A stretch of DNA of 64,000 nucleotides, taken from the NCBI RefSeq assembly GCF_001010945.1, contig NZ_LBHB01000001.1, positions 868,001 to 932,000 of the forward strand, read 5' to 3'. Origin of the DNA: Aurantiacibacter luteus. GTDB taxonomy: Bacteria; Pseudomonadota; Alphaproteobacteria; Sphingomonadales; Sphingomonadaceae. Under the pieces are notes generated by a model. The model saw nothing but the letters and a program-made list of their open reading frames with translations. It had not been told where the DNA came from and made no database searches. Numbering within the stretch: the stretch's first letter is position 1; each line of letters starts with the position of its first letter. Positions 1 through 9,159 of the stretch are shown piece by piece. Made by a program: the position numbers and the translations under genes.

Positions 1-342
1 GAAGGGCTGGTCTCTGCCGTACACGACATCTCCGACGGCGGCCTCGCCGTGGCGCTGGCCGAGATGGCCATGGCTTCGGGCATCGGTGCCGAGGTCGAAA
101 AGCAGGGCGACTACACCGCCGCGCAGTGGTGGTTCGGCGAGGATCAGGGGCGCTACGTCGTCACCGTTCCCGATACCCACGCTTTCAACGCCGCTCTCGC
201 CAAGGGCACGGAGAATGACGAAACCGCCGCGGTCGGCTTCACCCGTATCGGCACCACCGGCGGCGATAGCCTGCTGGGCGTTGCCGTGACCGACCTAAAA
301 GCCGCCCACCGCCGCTTTTTCGCCGAATGGATGGAGAGCTGA
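1..342 (+). CDS. purL: Phosphoribosylformylglycinamidine synthase PurL, C-terminal fragment
   Basis: The reading frame is open from the first base and encodes the last 113 residues of PurL, the large subunit that converts FGAR, ATP and glutamine-derived ammonia to FGAM in purine synthesis. The segment VHDISDGGLAVALAEMA near the left edge is the typical start of the C-terminal AIRS-like ATP-binding domain. The 5' part lies outside the window, so the catalytic N-terminal half cannot be checked. The stop TGA shares its last base with the ATG of the next gene (TGATG), which suggests translational coupling. No damage is visible in the part shown. Confidence 0.93.
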   Translation, partial: EGLVSAVHDISDGGLAVALAEMAMASGIGAEVEKQGDYTAAQWWFGEDQGRYVVTVPDTHAFNAALAKGTENDETAAVGFTRIGTTGGDSLLGVAVTDLKAAHRRFFAEWMES

Positions 343-749
343 TGGCGGCCGGATATTCCGGCACGCCGCTGGCGAAAAAGCTCAACCTGCGCGACGGGCA
401 GCGCGTGTGGTTCCACGCCATGCCCGAAAGCGTGCAGGAGGAGATAGGCGAATACGCCCTCGACCTCATCCCTGCCGCCGGTCTCGAGGACAGCGTCGAG
501 GCCGCGCACCTGTTCGTCACCGAGCGCGCCGAACTAGAGCGTCTGCTGGCAACCTTGCGCGGGACGATGGCGAGCGACGGGCAGGTCTGGGTGAGCTGGC
601 CGAAAAAGGCCGCAGGTTTGCCGACCGACATCACCGAGGACACGATCCGCGAAGTCGCGCTGCCAATGGGCTTCGTCGACACCAAAGTCTGCGCGGTAGA
701 CGCGGTCTGGTCGGCGCTCAAGCTGGTGATCCGCAAAGAGCTGCGATGA
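342..749 (+). CDS. DUF3052 family protein
   Basis: This 135-residue soluble protein matches the DUF3052 pattern: an N-terminal AGYSGTPLAKKL segment, a central acidic stretch, then VSWPKKAAGLPTDITED and a C-terminal VCAVDAVWSALKLVIRKELR-type block. The biochemical function of the family is unknown to me. The ATG at 342 overlaps the purL stop; an in-frame ATG at 327 lies inside purL and is less likely. Its own TGA overlaps the ATG of the nitroreductase gene (ATGA), so purL, this gene and the nitroreductase probably form one transcript. No signal peptide or membrane segment is visible. Confidence 0.88.
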   Translation: MAAGYSGTPLAKKLNLRDGQRVWFHAMPESVQEEIGEYALDLIPAAGLEDSVEAAHLFVTERAELERLLATLRGTMASDGQVWVSWPKKAAGLPTDITEDTIREVALPMGFVDTKVCAVDAVWSALKLVIRKELR

Positions 750-1411
750 ACGAGAGCCCCTTCCCGCCCCTCCCCGACCTCTCCGATGCCGAGCGGGTCG
801 CGCAAGCCCGCGCCTTGGCGCAGCGTCTTGCCATGCGCCGCACCTGCCGCGCCTTCGCCGATACGCCCGTCCCGCGAGAGGTGATAGAGCAAGCCATCGC
901 CGCTGCCGGAACGGCGCCGAGCGGTGCAAACCATCAGCCGTGGCATTTCGTCGCGATCTCCGACCCCGCGACCAAGCGCGCCATCCGCCTCGCCGCCGAG
1001 GAGGAAGAACGCGATTTCTACGCCCACCGCGCCAGCGAGGAATGGCTGGGCGCCCTTGCCCCGCTCGGCACCGATCCAGACAAGCCTTTCCTCGAAATAG
1101 CGCCCTGGCTGATCGTCTGCTTCGCCCAGCGCAAGGGCGGCATCGAAGAGGATGGCCGCATGACGAACTACTACGTCACCGAAAGCGTCGGCATTGCCTG
1201 CGGGATGCTGCTGGCGACGCTGAACGAGGCCGGTCTCGCCACGCTTACCCACACGCCGTCCCCGATGGGTTTCCTGCGCGAAATCTGCGGGCGGCCCGAG
1301 CACGAAAAACCGCTGATGATTGTCGTTGCCGGCCTTCCCTCTGCCGAAGCGGCCGTGCCGGACCACGCGCTCCGTAAAAAAGGACTGAGTCGGATCGCCA
1401 GCTGGATCTGA
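746..1411 (+). CDS. Nitroreductase family FMN-dependent oxidoreductase
   Basis: A 221-residue protein of the nitroreductase fold. The N-terminal third holds the FMN-phosphate binding Arg-rich motif RRTCRAF and the APSGANHQPWHF block typical of the iodotyrosine-deiodinase/BluB-like branch; GLATLTHTPSPMGFL near residue 170 belongs to the second flavin-contact region. These enzymes work as homodimers with FMN and NAD(P)H; the substrate cannot be deduced. The start at 746 overlaps the preceding stop by four bases (ATGA), fitting an operon with purL and the DUF3052 gene. It is cytoplasmic, with no targeting signal. Confidence 0.88.
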   Translation: MNESPFPPLPDLSDAERVAQARALAQRLAMRRTCRAFADTPVPREVIEQAIAAAGTAPSGANHQPWHFVAISDPATKRAIRLAAEEEERDFYAHRASEEWLGALAPLGTDPDKPFLEIAPWLIVCFAQRKGGIEEDGRMTNYYVTESVGIACGMLLATLNEAGLATLTHTPSPMGFLREICGRPEHEKPLMIVVAGLPSAEAAVPDHALRKKGLSRIASWI

Positions 1412-1480
1412 GGTCGTGTTCGCGCGTAGTCATTGAAACCGCTTGCGCATTTGCTGCGTTTTTGCTTTGAGCACACGGCC

Positions 1481-1501
1481 TATGAGGCACCATGCCTCAT
1501 A
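1481..1501. repeat. Perfect 9-bp inverted repeat upstream of the small peptide gene
   Basis: TATGAGGCA is followed by a three-base loop and TGCCTCATA. It lies 6 bases upstream of the GGAG ribosome-binding site of the peptide gene at 1521. It could be an operator or a hairpin in the 5' untranslated region. No T-run follows, so a terminator is unlikely. Confidence 0.55.
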
Positions 1502-1520
1502 CACGACGGAGATTTGGAAG

Positions 1521-1652
1521 ATGATCAAGAACGAGCGTCAGACCTGGACCACGCCCGCCGTAATCGACGCGGATGCCAACGCGAGCCACGTATGCAACAA
1601 GGCCGTTGGCACGGCTCCCGATGGCGGCACTGTTTCGTATCCCACATCCTGA
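1521..1652 (+). CDS. Orphan 43-residue peptide, RiPP-precursor-like (tentative)
   Basis: The ORF begins with ATG behind a GGAG at 1508-1511 and encodes 43 residues: a charged, polar N-terminus (MIKNERQTWTTPAVIDADA) and a C-terminal half rich in Gly, Thr, Ser and Pro with a single Cys. The WTTPAV segment recalls the Y/WxxPxL leader motif recognised by RRE domains in lasso-peptide and related precursors. That resemblance is mine and is not proof: the classical Thr at position -2 of a lasso core is absent, and no cyclase, protease or RRE gene lies in this window. A 9-bp inverted repeat precedes it and a terminator-like hairpin follows, so it looks like a free-standing transcript. It may instead be an unmodified small protein. 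Confidence 0.5.
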   Translation: MIKNERQTWTTPAVIDADANASHVCNKAVGTAPDGGTVSYPTS

Positions 1653-1702
1653 TTGCACGTCGCCGCGTAAGCGCGGCGATTGTCCAAACGCTGAAATTCG
1701 AG

Positions 1703-1734
1703 AACGGCGGGCCGAGCGATCGGTCCGCCGTTTT
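1703..1734 (+). terminator. Rho-independent terminator after the peptide gene
   Basis: AACGGCGG at 1703-1710 pairs with CCGCCGTT at 1725-1732, extended inward by GCC/GGT, and is followed by TTTT. It ends next to the serB stop, so it may also limit read-through between the two convergent transcripts. Confidence 0.7.
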
Positions 1735-1739
1735 CACGT

Positions 1740-2603
1740 CTACGCAAAGTCCAGCAACCTGAGTACAGCGGTCAGATCGCCGCGATCGATCCAGCCGTTG
1801 GCAGCGGCACGGGCCTTGGGCTTCGCGCGATAAGCCATGCCGTATGTCGCGGTCTCAAGCATCGGAATGTCGTTGGCCCCATCGCCCGCGGCCATGCTGA
1901 CGGCCCCCGCGCCGCGCCGGGCCATTTCCTCCTCGAGCACAGTCTTCTTGGTCCCGCTGTCGGTTATCGCGCTAACAAGCCTGCCGGTCAGCTTGCCGCC
2001 GGATACCTCGAGCCGGTTTCCGACCACCCGCTCGAACCCGAGTTGCTCGCCAACCCTGTCGGCGAAGTGGTGAAAACCACCGGTTACGAGCACCGTGCGG
2101 CAGCCGCGGCTCTTGAGCGCGTCCACCAGCGCCCGTGCGCCGTCGGTCGGGCGGATACGCTCGGCGAGGCACCGATCGATGGCGTCCTCGGGCAGGCCCT
2201 CCAACAGGCCGACCCGCTCGCGCAGCGCGCTTTTGAAGTCGAGCTCGCCCTGCATGGCGCGCTCGGTGATGGCGGCGACGCGGTCCTTCAAACCGGCGAA
2301 ATCGGCGAGCTCGTCGATGCACTCCTGTCCGATCATAGTCGAATCCATGTCGGACACGAAAACGTCGGGCACGCGGATCTCGTCGCGGGCGATCAGGCCG
2401 TCGCTGCCCGGAAAATGTACGTCGAGGGCGGCGCGCATGGCGGCCATGTCGTCACCCGGGCTCTCGATCTGTAGCACGTCGCCGCAGAAATCGAGCATGG
2501 CGGCGTGAGCCATGGGCACCGGGCCGTCGGCGACCTCTGCGGCAAAGGCGTCCAGCCGGGTTTCCAGCGTGTCGGGGTCTGCTATCACGCGGGCGATGAG
2601 CAA
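1740..2603 (-). CDS. serB: Phosphoserine phosphatase SerB
   Basis: SerB removes phosphate from L-phosphoserine in the last step of serine synthesis. The protein has an N-terminal regulatory region of about 75 residues, then the HAD core: nucleophile motif [10 protein letters not shown] (Asp near residues 85 and 87), the [10 protein letters not shown] motif II region and [10 protein letters not shown] as the Mg-binding motif. I chose the TTG at 2603 because GAGGAG lies eight bases upstream and the product then starts [10 protein letters not shown], giving 287 residues. An upstream ATG at 2639 is possible but gives an unusual N-terminus. The start overlaps that of divergent miaA by eight bases, so the promoter must lie inside miaA. 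Confidence 0.9.
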   Translation of the reverse strand: MLIARVIADPDTLETRLDAFAAEVADGPVPMAHAAMLDFCGDVLQIESPGDDMAAMRAALDVHFPGSDGLIARDEIRVPDVFVSDMDSTMIGQECIDELADFAGLKDRVAAITERAMQGELDFKSALRERVGLLEGLPEDAIDRCLAERIRPTDGARALVDALKSRGCRTVLVTGGFHHFADRVGEQLGFERVVGNRLEVSGGKLTGRLVSAITDSGTKKTVLEEEMARRGAGAVSMAAGDGANDIPMLETATYGMAYRAKPKARAAANGWIDRGDLTAVLRLLDFA

Positions 2604-3543
2604 GGCGGCAACTCCTCGGGGCAACGAGCTGGCGCTCATCGCAGGGCCGACCGCGAGCGGCAAGAGCGATCTGGCGGTGCGGCTGGCACTTACCCTTGCC
2701 GACGTGGGCCGCGAGGCGGTCGTCATCAACGCCGACAGCGCGCAGGTCTATGCCGACCTGCAGGTACTCAGCGCGCGCCCGTCCGAGGCCGAGATGCGGG
2801 GCATACCGCATCGCCTCTTCGGCACTTGGGACGGTGCCGTGGCCTGCTCGGCAGCGGACTGGGCGGCAGCGGCCAGGCGCGAGATCGATACTGCGCACGT
2901 AAATGGTGCGGTGCCGATCCTGGTCGGCGGGACCGGGCTGTACATTCGCACCTTGCTCGACGGCATCGCGCCCGTTCCCGACATCGACCCGGACGTGCGC
3001 GAAGCTGTGCGGGCCTTGCCCCTCCCCGCCGCCTACGCCGCGCTGCAGGCCGAGGACCCGGAGCGCGCCGCCACCCTCGCGCCGGCCGACAGCCAGCGCA
3101 TCACGCGCGCGCTGGAGGTCGTGCGCTCCACCGGGCGGACGCTGGGCGACTGGCAGGCACACAAGGTCGGCGGAATCGGCCGCGCGGTCACGCTCGCCCC
3201 GTTGGTGCTGCTGCCCGATCGCGAGACGCTGTACGAGCGGTGCGACGCGCGGTTCTCGGCGATGATGAGGCAAGGCGCAGTGGCCGAAGTGGAGGCGCTG
3301 CTCTCCCGCGATCTGCCGCCAGACATGCCCGTAATGCGCGCCATCGGCGTACCCGAGATCGCAGGCTGCCTGCGCGGCGAATGGTCGCGCGATGAGGCTA
3401 TTGCGCGCGGTCGGCAGAGCACCCGGAATTACGCCAAGCGCCAATACACCTGGCTGCGCCACCAGCCCCCGGATGACTGGCCGCACGAGCTTCCTGAAAA
3501 TGTCACCTTGGACACTCACTTTGAAATATTATTCTCTGATTAG
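2596..3543 (+). CDS. miaA: tRNA dimethylallyltransferase MiaA
   Basis: MiaA transfers the dimethylallyl group to N6 of A37 in tRNAs that read UNN codons. The 315-residue product has the P-loop GPTASGKS at residues 17-24, the [11 protein letters not shown] substrate-binding motif, the GGTGLYIR motif and the C-terminal [18 protein letters not shown] region typical of the family. Its length fits the usual 300-320. The ATG at 2596 was chosen over 2512 because the P-loop then sits at the normal distance from the N-terminus. The start overlaps that of divergent serB. The gene is followed by a promoter-like TTGACA for the ilv operon. Confidence 0.94.
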   Translation: MSKAATPRGNELALIAGPTASGKSDLAVRLALTLADVGREAVVINADSAQVYADLQVLSARPSEAEMRGIPHRLFGTWDGAVACSAADWAAAARREIDTAHVNGAVPILVGGTGLYIRTLLDGIAPVPDIDPDVREAVRALPLPAAYAALQAEDPERAATLAPADSQRITRALEVVRSTGRTLGDWQAHKVGGIGRAVTLAPLVLLPDRETLYERCDARFSAMMRQGAVAEVEALLSRDLPPDMPVMRAIGVPEIAGCLRGEWSRDEAIARGRQSTRNYAKRQYTWLRHQPPDDWPHELPENVTLDTHFEILFSD

Positions 3544-3546
3544 CGG

Positions 3547-3575
3547 TTGACAGGATATTTTCTAATCCATAGAGC
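3547..3575 (+). promoter_or_regulatory. Candidate sigma-70 promoter of the ilv operon
   Basis: A perfect TTGACA lies at 3547-3552, 17 bases upstream of TAGAGC (a poor -10). The surrounding stretch is AT-rich for this genome and lies just after miaA. The -35 element is convincing; the -10 assignment is weak. Confidence 0.4.
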
Positions 3576-3596
3576 GGTCCGCGAAGAGGAGAGGAC

Positions 3597-3674
3597 GTGG
3601 CCCGGCGAGAGCGATCTTGCCGGGCCCGTTGTTTCCGGGAACCGCTAGGTCCGAATTTAGGAGTGTTGACGTGA
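3597..3674 (+). CDS. Possible leader ORF of ilvB (tentative)
   Basis: A GTG at 3597 follows a strong GAGGAGAGG sequence and opens a 25-codon frame whose TGA at 3672-3674 overlaps the ilvB GTG at 3671. The last ten codons encode [13 protein letters not shown] residues and include CTA and TTA, leucine codons that are rare in this GC-rich DNA. The frame also spans a hairpin (GGCCCGGC at 3599-3606 with GCCGGGCC at 3619-3626). This could be a coupling or attenuation leader, but the first half is Arg-rich and not typical, so it may be chance. Confidence 0.25.
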   Translation: MARRERSCRARCFREPLGPNLGVLT

Positions 3675-5413
3675 CCACCGAACGCAGCGGCGCTGCGATC
3701 CTCGTCGAAAGCCTTGTGCGGCAGGGTGTCGAATTCGTCTTCGGCTATCCCGGCGGCGCGGTGCTGCCGATCTACGACGAACTCTTTTCCGACGAGCGCA
3801 TCCGGCACATCCTCGTGCGGCACGAGGCGGGCGCGGCGCATGCGGCGGAGGGTTATGCCCGCTCAACCGGCAAGCCCGGCGTGGTCCTCGTCACCAGCGG
3901 CCCGGGCGCGACCAATGCCATCACCGGCATTGCCGATGCCTTTCTCGATTCCATCCCGCTCGTCGTCATCACCGGGCAGGTGCCGACGAATCTGATTGGC
4001 ACCGACGCTTTCCAAGAGGCCGATACCGTCGGCCTGACGCGGCATTGCTCCAAGCACAATTATCTTGTGAAGGACCCTGAAGACCTCGCCGCAACCATCG
4101 AGGAAGCTTTCGAAATCGCCACCACTGGCCGTCCCGGTCCGGTCGTCGTCGACATTCCCAAGAACGTCCAGATCGCCACCGCCATCCTGACCGACGGCCC
4201 CGCCCCGCGGCGCAAGCGGTACACCCCGCGCACCGTCGCCGCGCCGGAGGAAATCGCCGAAGCCATCGAGATGATAGCCGCGGCCGAGCGCCCCGTGCTC
4301 TACACCGGCGGCGGCGTCATCAACGCCGGGCCGCGCGCGAGCGAGCTTCTGCGCGAGCTCCAGCAACTGACCGGCGCGCCCGTCACCAGCACGCTGATGG
4401 GCCTCGGCGCCTTCCCCGCCGATCATCCCGACTGGCTCGGGATGCTGGGGATGCACGGCACCTACGAAGCCAACATGGCGATGAACCAGTGCGACGTCAT
4501 GGTCTGCATCGGCGCCCGCTTCGACGATCGCGTTACCGGGCGGCTCGATGCGTTTTCGCCGGGCTCGAAGAAGATCCATATCGATATCGACCGCTCCAGC
4601 ATCAACAAGATCGTCCCCGTCGATCTCGGCATTGTCGGCGACTGCGGGCAGGTGCTGGACCAGCTCGTCAGCGCCTGGGGTTCTCGCCGCAGCCGCGACC
4701 TCGGCGAATGGAAGGCCCGCATCGCCGGGTGGCGCGCGCGCGACAGCCTCGCCTATCTGGCGAAGAAGTCGGAGATCATGCCGCAACTCGCGGTGCAGCG
4801 CCTGTTCGAGCTGACGCGCGATCGCGATCCCATCATCACCACCGAGGTCGGCCAGCACCAGATGTGGGCGGCGCAGTATTTCGGCTTCATGGGGCCCAAC
4901 AAGTGGCTGACGAGCGGTGGCCTGGGGACCATGGGCTATGGCCTGCCCGCCGCCATCGGGGCGCAGCTCGGCAATCCGGACAGCCTCGTCATCGACATCG
5001 CTGGCGAGGCGAGCATCCAGATGAACATCCAGGAGCTCGGCACCGCCAGCCAGTTCCGCTTGCCGGTCAAGGTGTTCATCCTCAACAACGAATACATGGG
5101 CATGGTCCGCCAGTGGCAGGAACTAACCTACGAAAGCCGCTATTCAAACAGTTACAGTGACAGTCTGCCGGACTTTGTAAAGCTGGCCGAGGCTTACGGC
5201 TGGAAGGGCATCCGCATCACCGAGGAAGCCGGGCTCGACGCGGGGATCGAGGCCATGCTGGCGCACGACGGGCCCGTCATCGTCGATTGCCAGGTGTCGA
5301 AGGATGCCAACTGCTTCCCCATGATCCCCAGCGGCGCAGCGCATACCGAGATGCTCCTCTACGGCGACATGGTCGAAGGCACGATGGCCGACGAAGCGAA
5401 GGCACTCGTCTGA
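3671..5413 (+). CDS. ilvB: Acetolactate synthase large subunit
   Basis: The catalytic subunit condenses two pyruvates, or pyruvate and 2-ketobutyrate, in valine, leucine and isoleucine synthesis. The 580-residue protein has the N-terminal ThDP domain with [15 protein letters not shown] carrying the catalytic Glu, the central FAD/DHAP-synthase-like domain with [10 protein letters not shown], and the C-terminal ThDP domain. In the last, the usual GD(G/A)S motif reads GEAS, followed by the expected [11 protein letters not shown] and [11 protein letters not shown]. The GTG start has AGGAG seven bases upstream. The TGA overlaps the ilvN ATG (TGATG), so the two subunits are translationally coupled. 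Confidence 0.96.
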   Translation: MTTERSGAAILVESLVRQGVEFVFGYPGGAVLPIYDELFSDERIRHILVRHEAGAAHAAEGYARSTGKPGVVLVTSGPGATNAITGIADAFLDSIPLVVITGQVPTNLIGTDAFQEADTVGLTRHCSKHNYLVKDPEDLAATIEEAFEIATTGRPGPVVVDIPKNVQIATAILTDGPAPRRKRYTPRTVAAPEEIAEAIEMIAAAERPVLYTGGGVINAGPRASELLRELQQLTGAPVTSTLMGLGAFPADHPDWLGMLGMHGTYEANMAMNQCDVMVCIGARFDDRVTGRLDAFSPGSKKIHIDIDRSSINKIVPVDLGIVGDCGQVLDQLVSAWGSRRSRDLGEWKARIAGWRARDSLAYLAKKSEIMPQLAVQRLFELTRDRDPIITTEVGQHQMWAAQYFGFMGPNKWLTSGGLGTMGYGLPAAIGAQLGNPDSLVIDIAGEASIQMNIQELGTASQFRLPVKVFILNNEYMGMVRQWQELTYESRYSNSYSDSLPDFVKLAEAYGWKGIRITEEAGLDAGIEAMLAHDGPVIVDCQVSKDANCFPMIPSGAAHTEMLLYGDMVEGTMADEAKALV

Positions 5414-5928
5414 TGAAGATCCAGCACCGCGATACCGAGCGGCACGTGCTCGCCGTCACCGTCGACAACGAGGCGGGCATCCTCGCCAAGATCGCCGGCC
5501 TGTTTACCGCGCGCGGGTACAATATCGACAGCCTGACTGTGGCCGACATCTCGGAAGACCACGCACTCAGCCGCATCACCATAGTCACCAACGGCCCGCC
5601 GCCGGTGATCGACCAGATCATGGCCCAGCTCGAACGGCTGGTGCCGGTCCACAAGGTTGTCGACCTGACCGAGGCCGGCCCGCACGTGGAGCGCGAGTTG
5701 GCCCTGATCAAGGTGGCCGGCACCGGCGAGAACCGCGTCGAGGCGCTGCGCCTTGCCGACGTATTCCGCGCGCGCCCGGTCGACACCACCACCAACAGCT
5801 TCATCTTCGAACTCACGGGTCCGCCCGACAAGATCGACAGTTTCATTGCCCTGATGCGCGAAATCGGCTTGGTCGAGGTCGGCCGCACCGGGATCGTCGG
5901 CATGATGCGCGGTCCGGACGGCGCCTAG
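5413..5928 (+). CDS. ilvN: Acetolactate synthase small (regulatory) subunit
   Basis: The 171-residue regulatory subunit confers valine feedback inhibition and stimulates IlvB. The N-terminal ACT domain (about residues 10-85) includes DNEAGILAKIAGLFTARGYN, the usual effector-binding loop, and the C-terminal domain (about 95-165) ends IGLVEVGRTGIVGMMRG. The length is normal for the family (also called IlvH). The ATG overlaps the ilvB stop. A small membrane-protein gene follows after 12 bases, before ilvC. Confidence 0.95.
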   Translation: MKIQHRDTERHVLAVTVDNEAGILAKIAGLFTARGYNIDSLTVADISEDHALSRITIVTNGPPPVIDQIMAQLERLVPVHKVVDLTEAGPHVERELALIKVAGTGENRVEALRLADVFRARPVDTTTNSFIFELTGPPDKIDSFIALMREIGLVEVGRTGIVGMMRGPDGA

Positions 5929-5940
5929 GAGCTTCGAGCA

Positions 5941-7381
<1,441 letters not shown>

Positions 7382-7422
7382 CGGCGCGCGGGCGGCGTTG
7401 GCGAGGAAAGGAGACCAGTCCG

Positions 7423-7845
7423 ATGCCCCGCCTTCTCGCCTTCGCCCCGCTCGCGCTCCTCGCCGCCGCTTGCCAGCCCGGTCAGGAGCCGGGCGATGAG
7501 CCCGCGGCTGCCGAAACTGGCGAAACCATCGCGTCAGGCAACAGCGACACCACCCCCACACCTTCGGTCACGCCCATGATGGTACCGGTTCCCGCGGGGG
7601 AACCGTCCACGGCGACCGAGCCTGCCGACGTGGCGGACAGCACCTGCGGAGCGGACAAGGTCGGCCCGTGGATCGGGCAGGAGGCCACCGTCCCCGTCCG
7701 CCGAGCCGTGGTGGAAGCGGCCAGACCCGGTTCGGATCGCTGGATTTATCCCGACTCGATGGTCACCACGGACCGACGCGAGGATCGCCTGAACGTGGTC
7801 ATGGAACGCGGCACCGACCGCTTCGTCTCGGCGCATTGCGGCTGA
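7423..7845 (+). CDS. Lipoprotein with I78-family peptidase-inhibitor domain
   Basis: The 140-residue precursor has a hydrophobic N-terminus ending LLAAACQPG, a plausible though imperfect lipobox. A Ser/Thr/Pro/Glu-rich linker of about 55 residues follows. The C-terminal domain has [12 protein letters not shown] and [12 protein letters not shown] and ends in a Cys-Gly pair, the layout of inhibitor family I78; the two Cys probably form a disulfide in the periplasm. GAGGAAAGGAG upstream supports the ATG at 7423. It follows ilvC by 41 bases, and the DUF2200 gene starts five bases after its stop, so these may be in one operon. The target protease is unknown. Confidence 0.8.
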   Translation: MPRLLAFAPLALLAAACQPGQEPGDEPAAAETGETIASGNSDTTPTPSVTPMMVPVPAGEPSTATEPADVADSTCGADKVGPWIGQEATVPVRRAVVEAARPGSDRWIYPDSMVTTDRREDRLNVVMERGTDRFVSAHCG

Positions 7846-7849
7846 CGCC

Positions 7850-8206
7850 TTGGCGCAAAGTCATCGCATTTACGCCAAGCCCTTCGCCAAGGTCTATCCG
7901 GCCTATGTCGCCAAGGCGGAGCGCAAGGGGCGCACGAAGGCAGAGGTGGACGAGATCATCTGCTGGCAGACCGGCTATGACGAAGCCGGGCTGGCAGCGG
8001 CCATCGATGACGGGCGCGATTTTGCAGCCTTCTTCGCGCAGGCCCCCGCCCCCAAGCCCGATCGCCTGCTGGTGACCGGCAAGGTCTGCGGCGTGCAGGT
8101 GGAGGCGCTGGAGGACCCGCTGATGCGCGAGATCCGCATCCTCGACAAGCTGGTCGATGAACTGGCGAAAGGCCGCCCGATGGCGAAGATCCTGCGGCGG
8201 GCCTGA
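7850..8206 (+). CDS. DUF2200 family protein
   Basis: A 118-residue soluble protein matching the DUF2200 pattern: [20 protein letters not shown] at the N-terminus, then [21 protein letters not shown], and a C-terminal [21 protein letters not shown] helix. The family has no established function that I know of. The start is TTG at 7850, five bases after the stop of the I78 lipoprotein; starting here gives the normal family length. It is cytoplasmic, with no targeting signal. Confidence 0.85.
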   Translation: MAQSHRIYAKPFAKVYPAYVAKAERKGRTKAEVDEIICWQTGYDEAGLAAAIDDGRDFAAFFAQAPAPKPDRLLVTGKVCGVQVEALEDPLMREIRILDKLVDELAKGRPMAKILRRA

Positions 8207-8282
8207 TGAGCGCGCGCGACGGTGGACAGAGTTAATCTCGCGCGGCACAATGCCAGGCGACCCTTCAGCTTCGGAGCTTGCC

Positions 8283-8936
8283 ATGCGTAAAATCGCTTTC
8301 GCCGCCGCCGCCTCGCTTGGCATCGCCGCCGCTGCCGTCAGTGCCGTTTCCGCCACCGCCCCGATGGCTCCGCAGGCCGGTCCGGAAGCGCAGGAGGTCG
8401 TCGTCACCTCCGGCACCTATACGGCGGACCCGAACCACACGCTGGTCGGCTGGAGCCTCAGCCACTTCGGCTTCAACGACTACTTCGGTCTCTACGGCAA
8501 CATCAGCGGCACGCTGAATCTGGACGCCGAGAACCTCGGCAACTCCAGCCTCGACATCACCATTCCGCTCGATACGCCCACCGTCGCCAGCGCCGGCCTT
8601 GCTCATCACCTGCTGCGTCCGGGCAATGCGGGGGCGGCGCCCGATTTCTTCGGCCCCAGCCCCGAGCCTGCGCGCTTCGTGTCCACCGCGGTTCACCCGA
8701 TGGGCGACAACCAGGCGCACATCATGGGCAACCTCACCTTCAACGGTCAGACGCATCCGGTGGAGATTACCGCGGGCCTCTCGGGAGCGGGGACCAACAT
8801 GATGAACCAGAAGGCTACGCTCGGCTTCCATGGCACGGCGACGATCATGCGTTCGCAATGGGGGCTTGGTTACGGTGTCCCCATGGGGCTCGGCGACGAG
8901 GTGAAGCTCAACATCACCGCCGCCTTCGAGAAGTAA
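8283..8936 (+). CDS. YceI family periplasmic protein
   Basis: The 217-residue precursor starts with a Sec signal peptide (MRKIAFAAAASLGIAAAAVS, cleavage probably near residue 25-35). The mature part is a YceI lipocalin-like barrel: TYTADPNHTLVGWSLSHFGF at the start, LDITIPLDTPTVASA and MGNLTFNGQTHPVEI further on, and a C-terminal ...VKLNITAAFEK strand. YceI proteins bind long isoprenoid or lipid molecules; the ligand here is unknown. GGAG six bases upstream decides the ATG at 8283. A 12-bp hairpin follows the stop. Confidence 0.9.
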   Translation: MRKIAFAAAASLGIAAAAVSAVSATAPMAPQAGPEAQEVVVTSGTYTADPNHTLVGWSLSHFGFNDYFGLYGNISGTLNLDAENLGNSSLDITIPLDTPTVASAGLAHHLLRPGNAGAAPDFFGPSPEPARFVSTAVHPMGDNQAHIMGNLTFNGQTHPVEITAGLSGAGTNMMNQKATLGFHGTATIMRSQWGLGYGVPMGLGDEVKLNITAAFEK

Positions 8937-8944
8937 TTGTTGTC

Positions 8945-8974
8945 ACCGGGCGCGCACGATCCTGCGTGCCCGGT
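8945..8974 (+). terminator. Hairpin terminator after the yceI-like gene
   Basis: ACCGGGCGCGCA at 8945-8956 pairs with TGCGTGCCCGGT at 8963-8974 (12 bp with one G-T pair, six-base loop). Only a short ATT follows, so it is a strong hairpin but lacks a classical T-run. Confidence 0.55.
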
Positions 8975-9012
8975 ATTGACCCCCTCTGCCATTCGCATGT
9001 AGCACTTCCCGC

Positions 9013-9063
9013 ATGAGCACGGCCTCGCGCCCTTACCTGCTGCTTCGACTTACGCGCCCTTAG
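9013..9063 (+). CDS. Leucine-rich leader peptide of leuA (leuL-like)
   Basis: An ATG opens a 16-codon ORF, MSTASRPYLLLRLTRP, ending in TAG at 9061. Four of five consecutive codons at 9037-9051 are leucine (CTG CTG CTT CGA CTT). The ORF lies 96 bases upstream of leuA on the same strand, as expected for a ribosome-mediated attenuation leader. The sequence CTTCGACTT within the Leu codons is exactly complementary to AAGTCGAAG just before the leuA start. A ribosome stalled for lack of charged leucyl-tRNA would cover that sequence. Confidence 0.75.
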   Translation: MSTASRPYLLLRLTRP

Positions 9064-9149
9064 GCGCGCGACCCTCCCCCTGCGCCCCGCGCAGGAGTTC
9101 GCCTAAGGGCCCTTCAACGCAAACGCCGCCCGGCGGCCCCAAGTCGAAG
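9043..9149 (+). promoter_or_regulatory. leuA translational attenuator structure
   Basis: Four paired elements are visible. CTTCGACTT (9043-9051) matches AAGTCGAAG (9141-9149) over 9 bp. GCCCTTAGGCG (9056-9066, spanning the leader stop) matches CGCCTAAGGGC (9100-9110) over 11 bp. CCTGCGC (9079-9085) pairs with GCGCAGG (9089-9095). GCCGC/GCGGC (9125-9137) forms a small hairpin. The long-range 9-bp pairing ends ten bases before the leuA ATG and covers its only GAAG ribosome-site-like sequence. No T-run follows any stem, which suggests control of translation rather than transcription termination. Confidence 0.65.
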
Positions 9150-9159
9150 AACCAGCACC

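Noticed and set aside
1521-1652. A definite lasso-peptide precursor call
   Set aside because: The usual Thr before the core and a well-placed Asp/Glu ring residue are missing, and no maturation genes are nearby, so only a tentative RiPP-like label is given.
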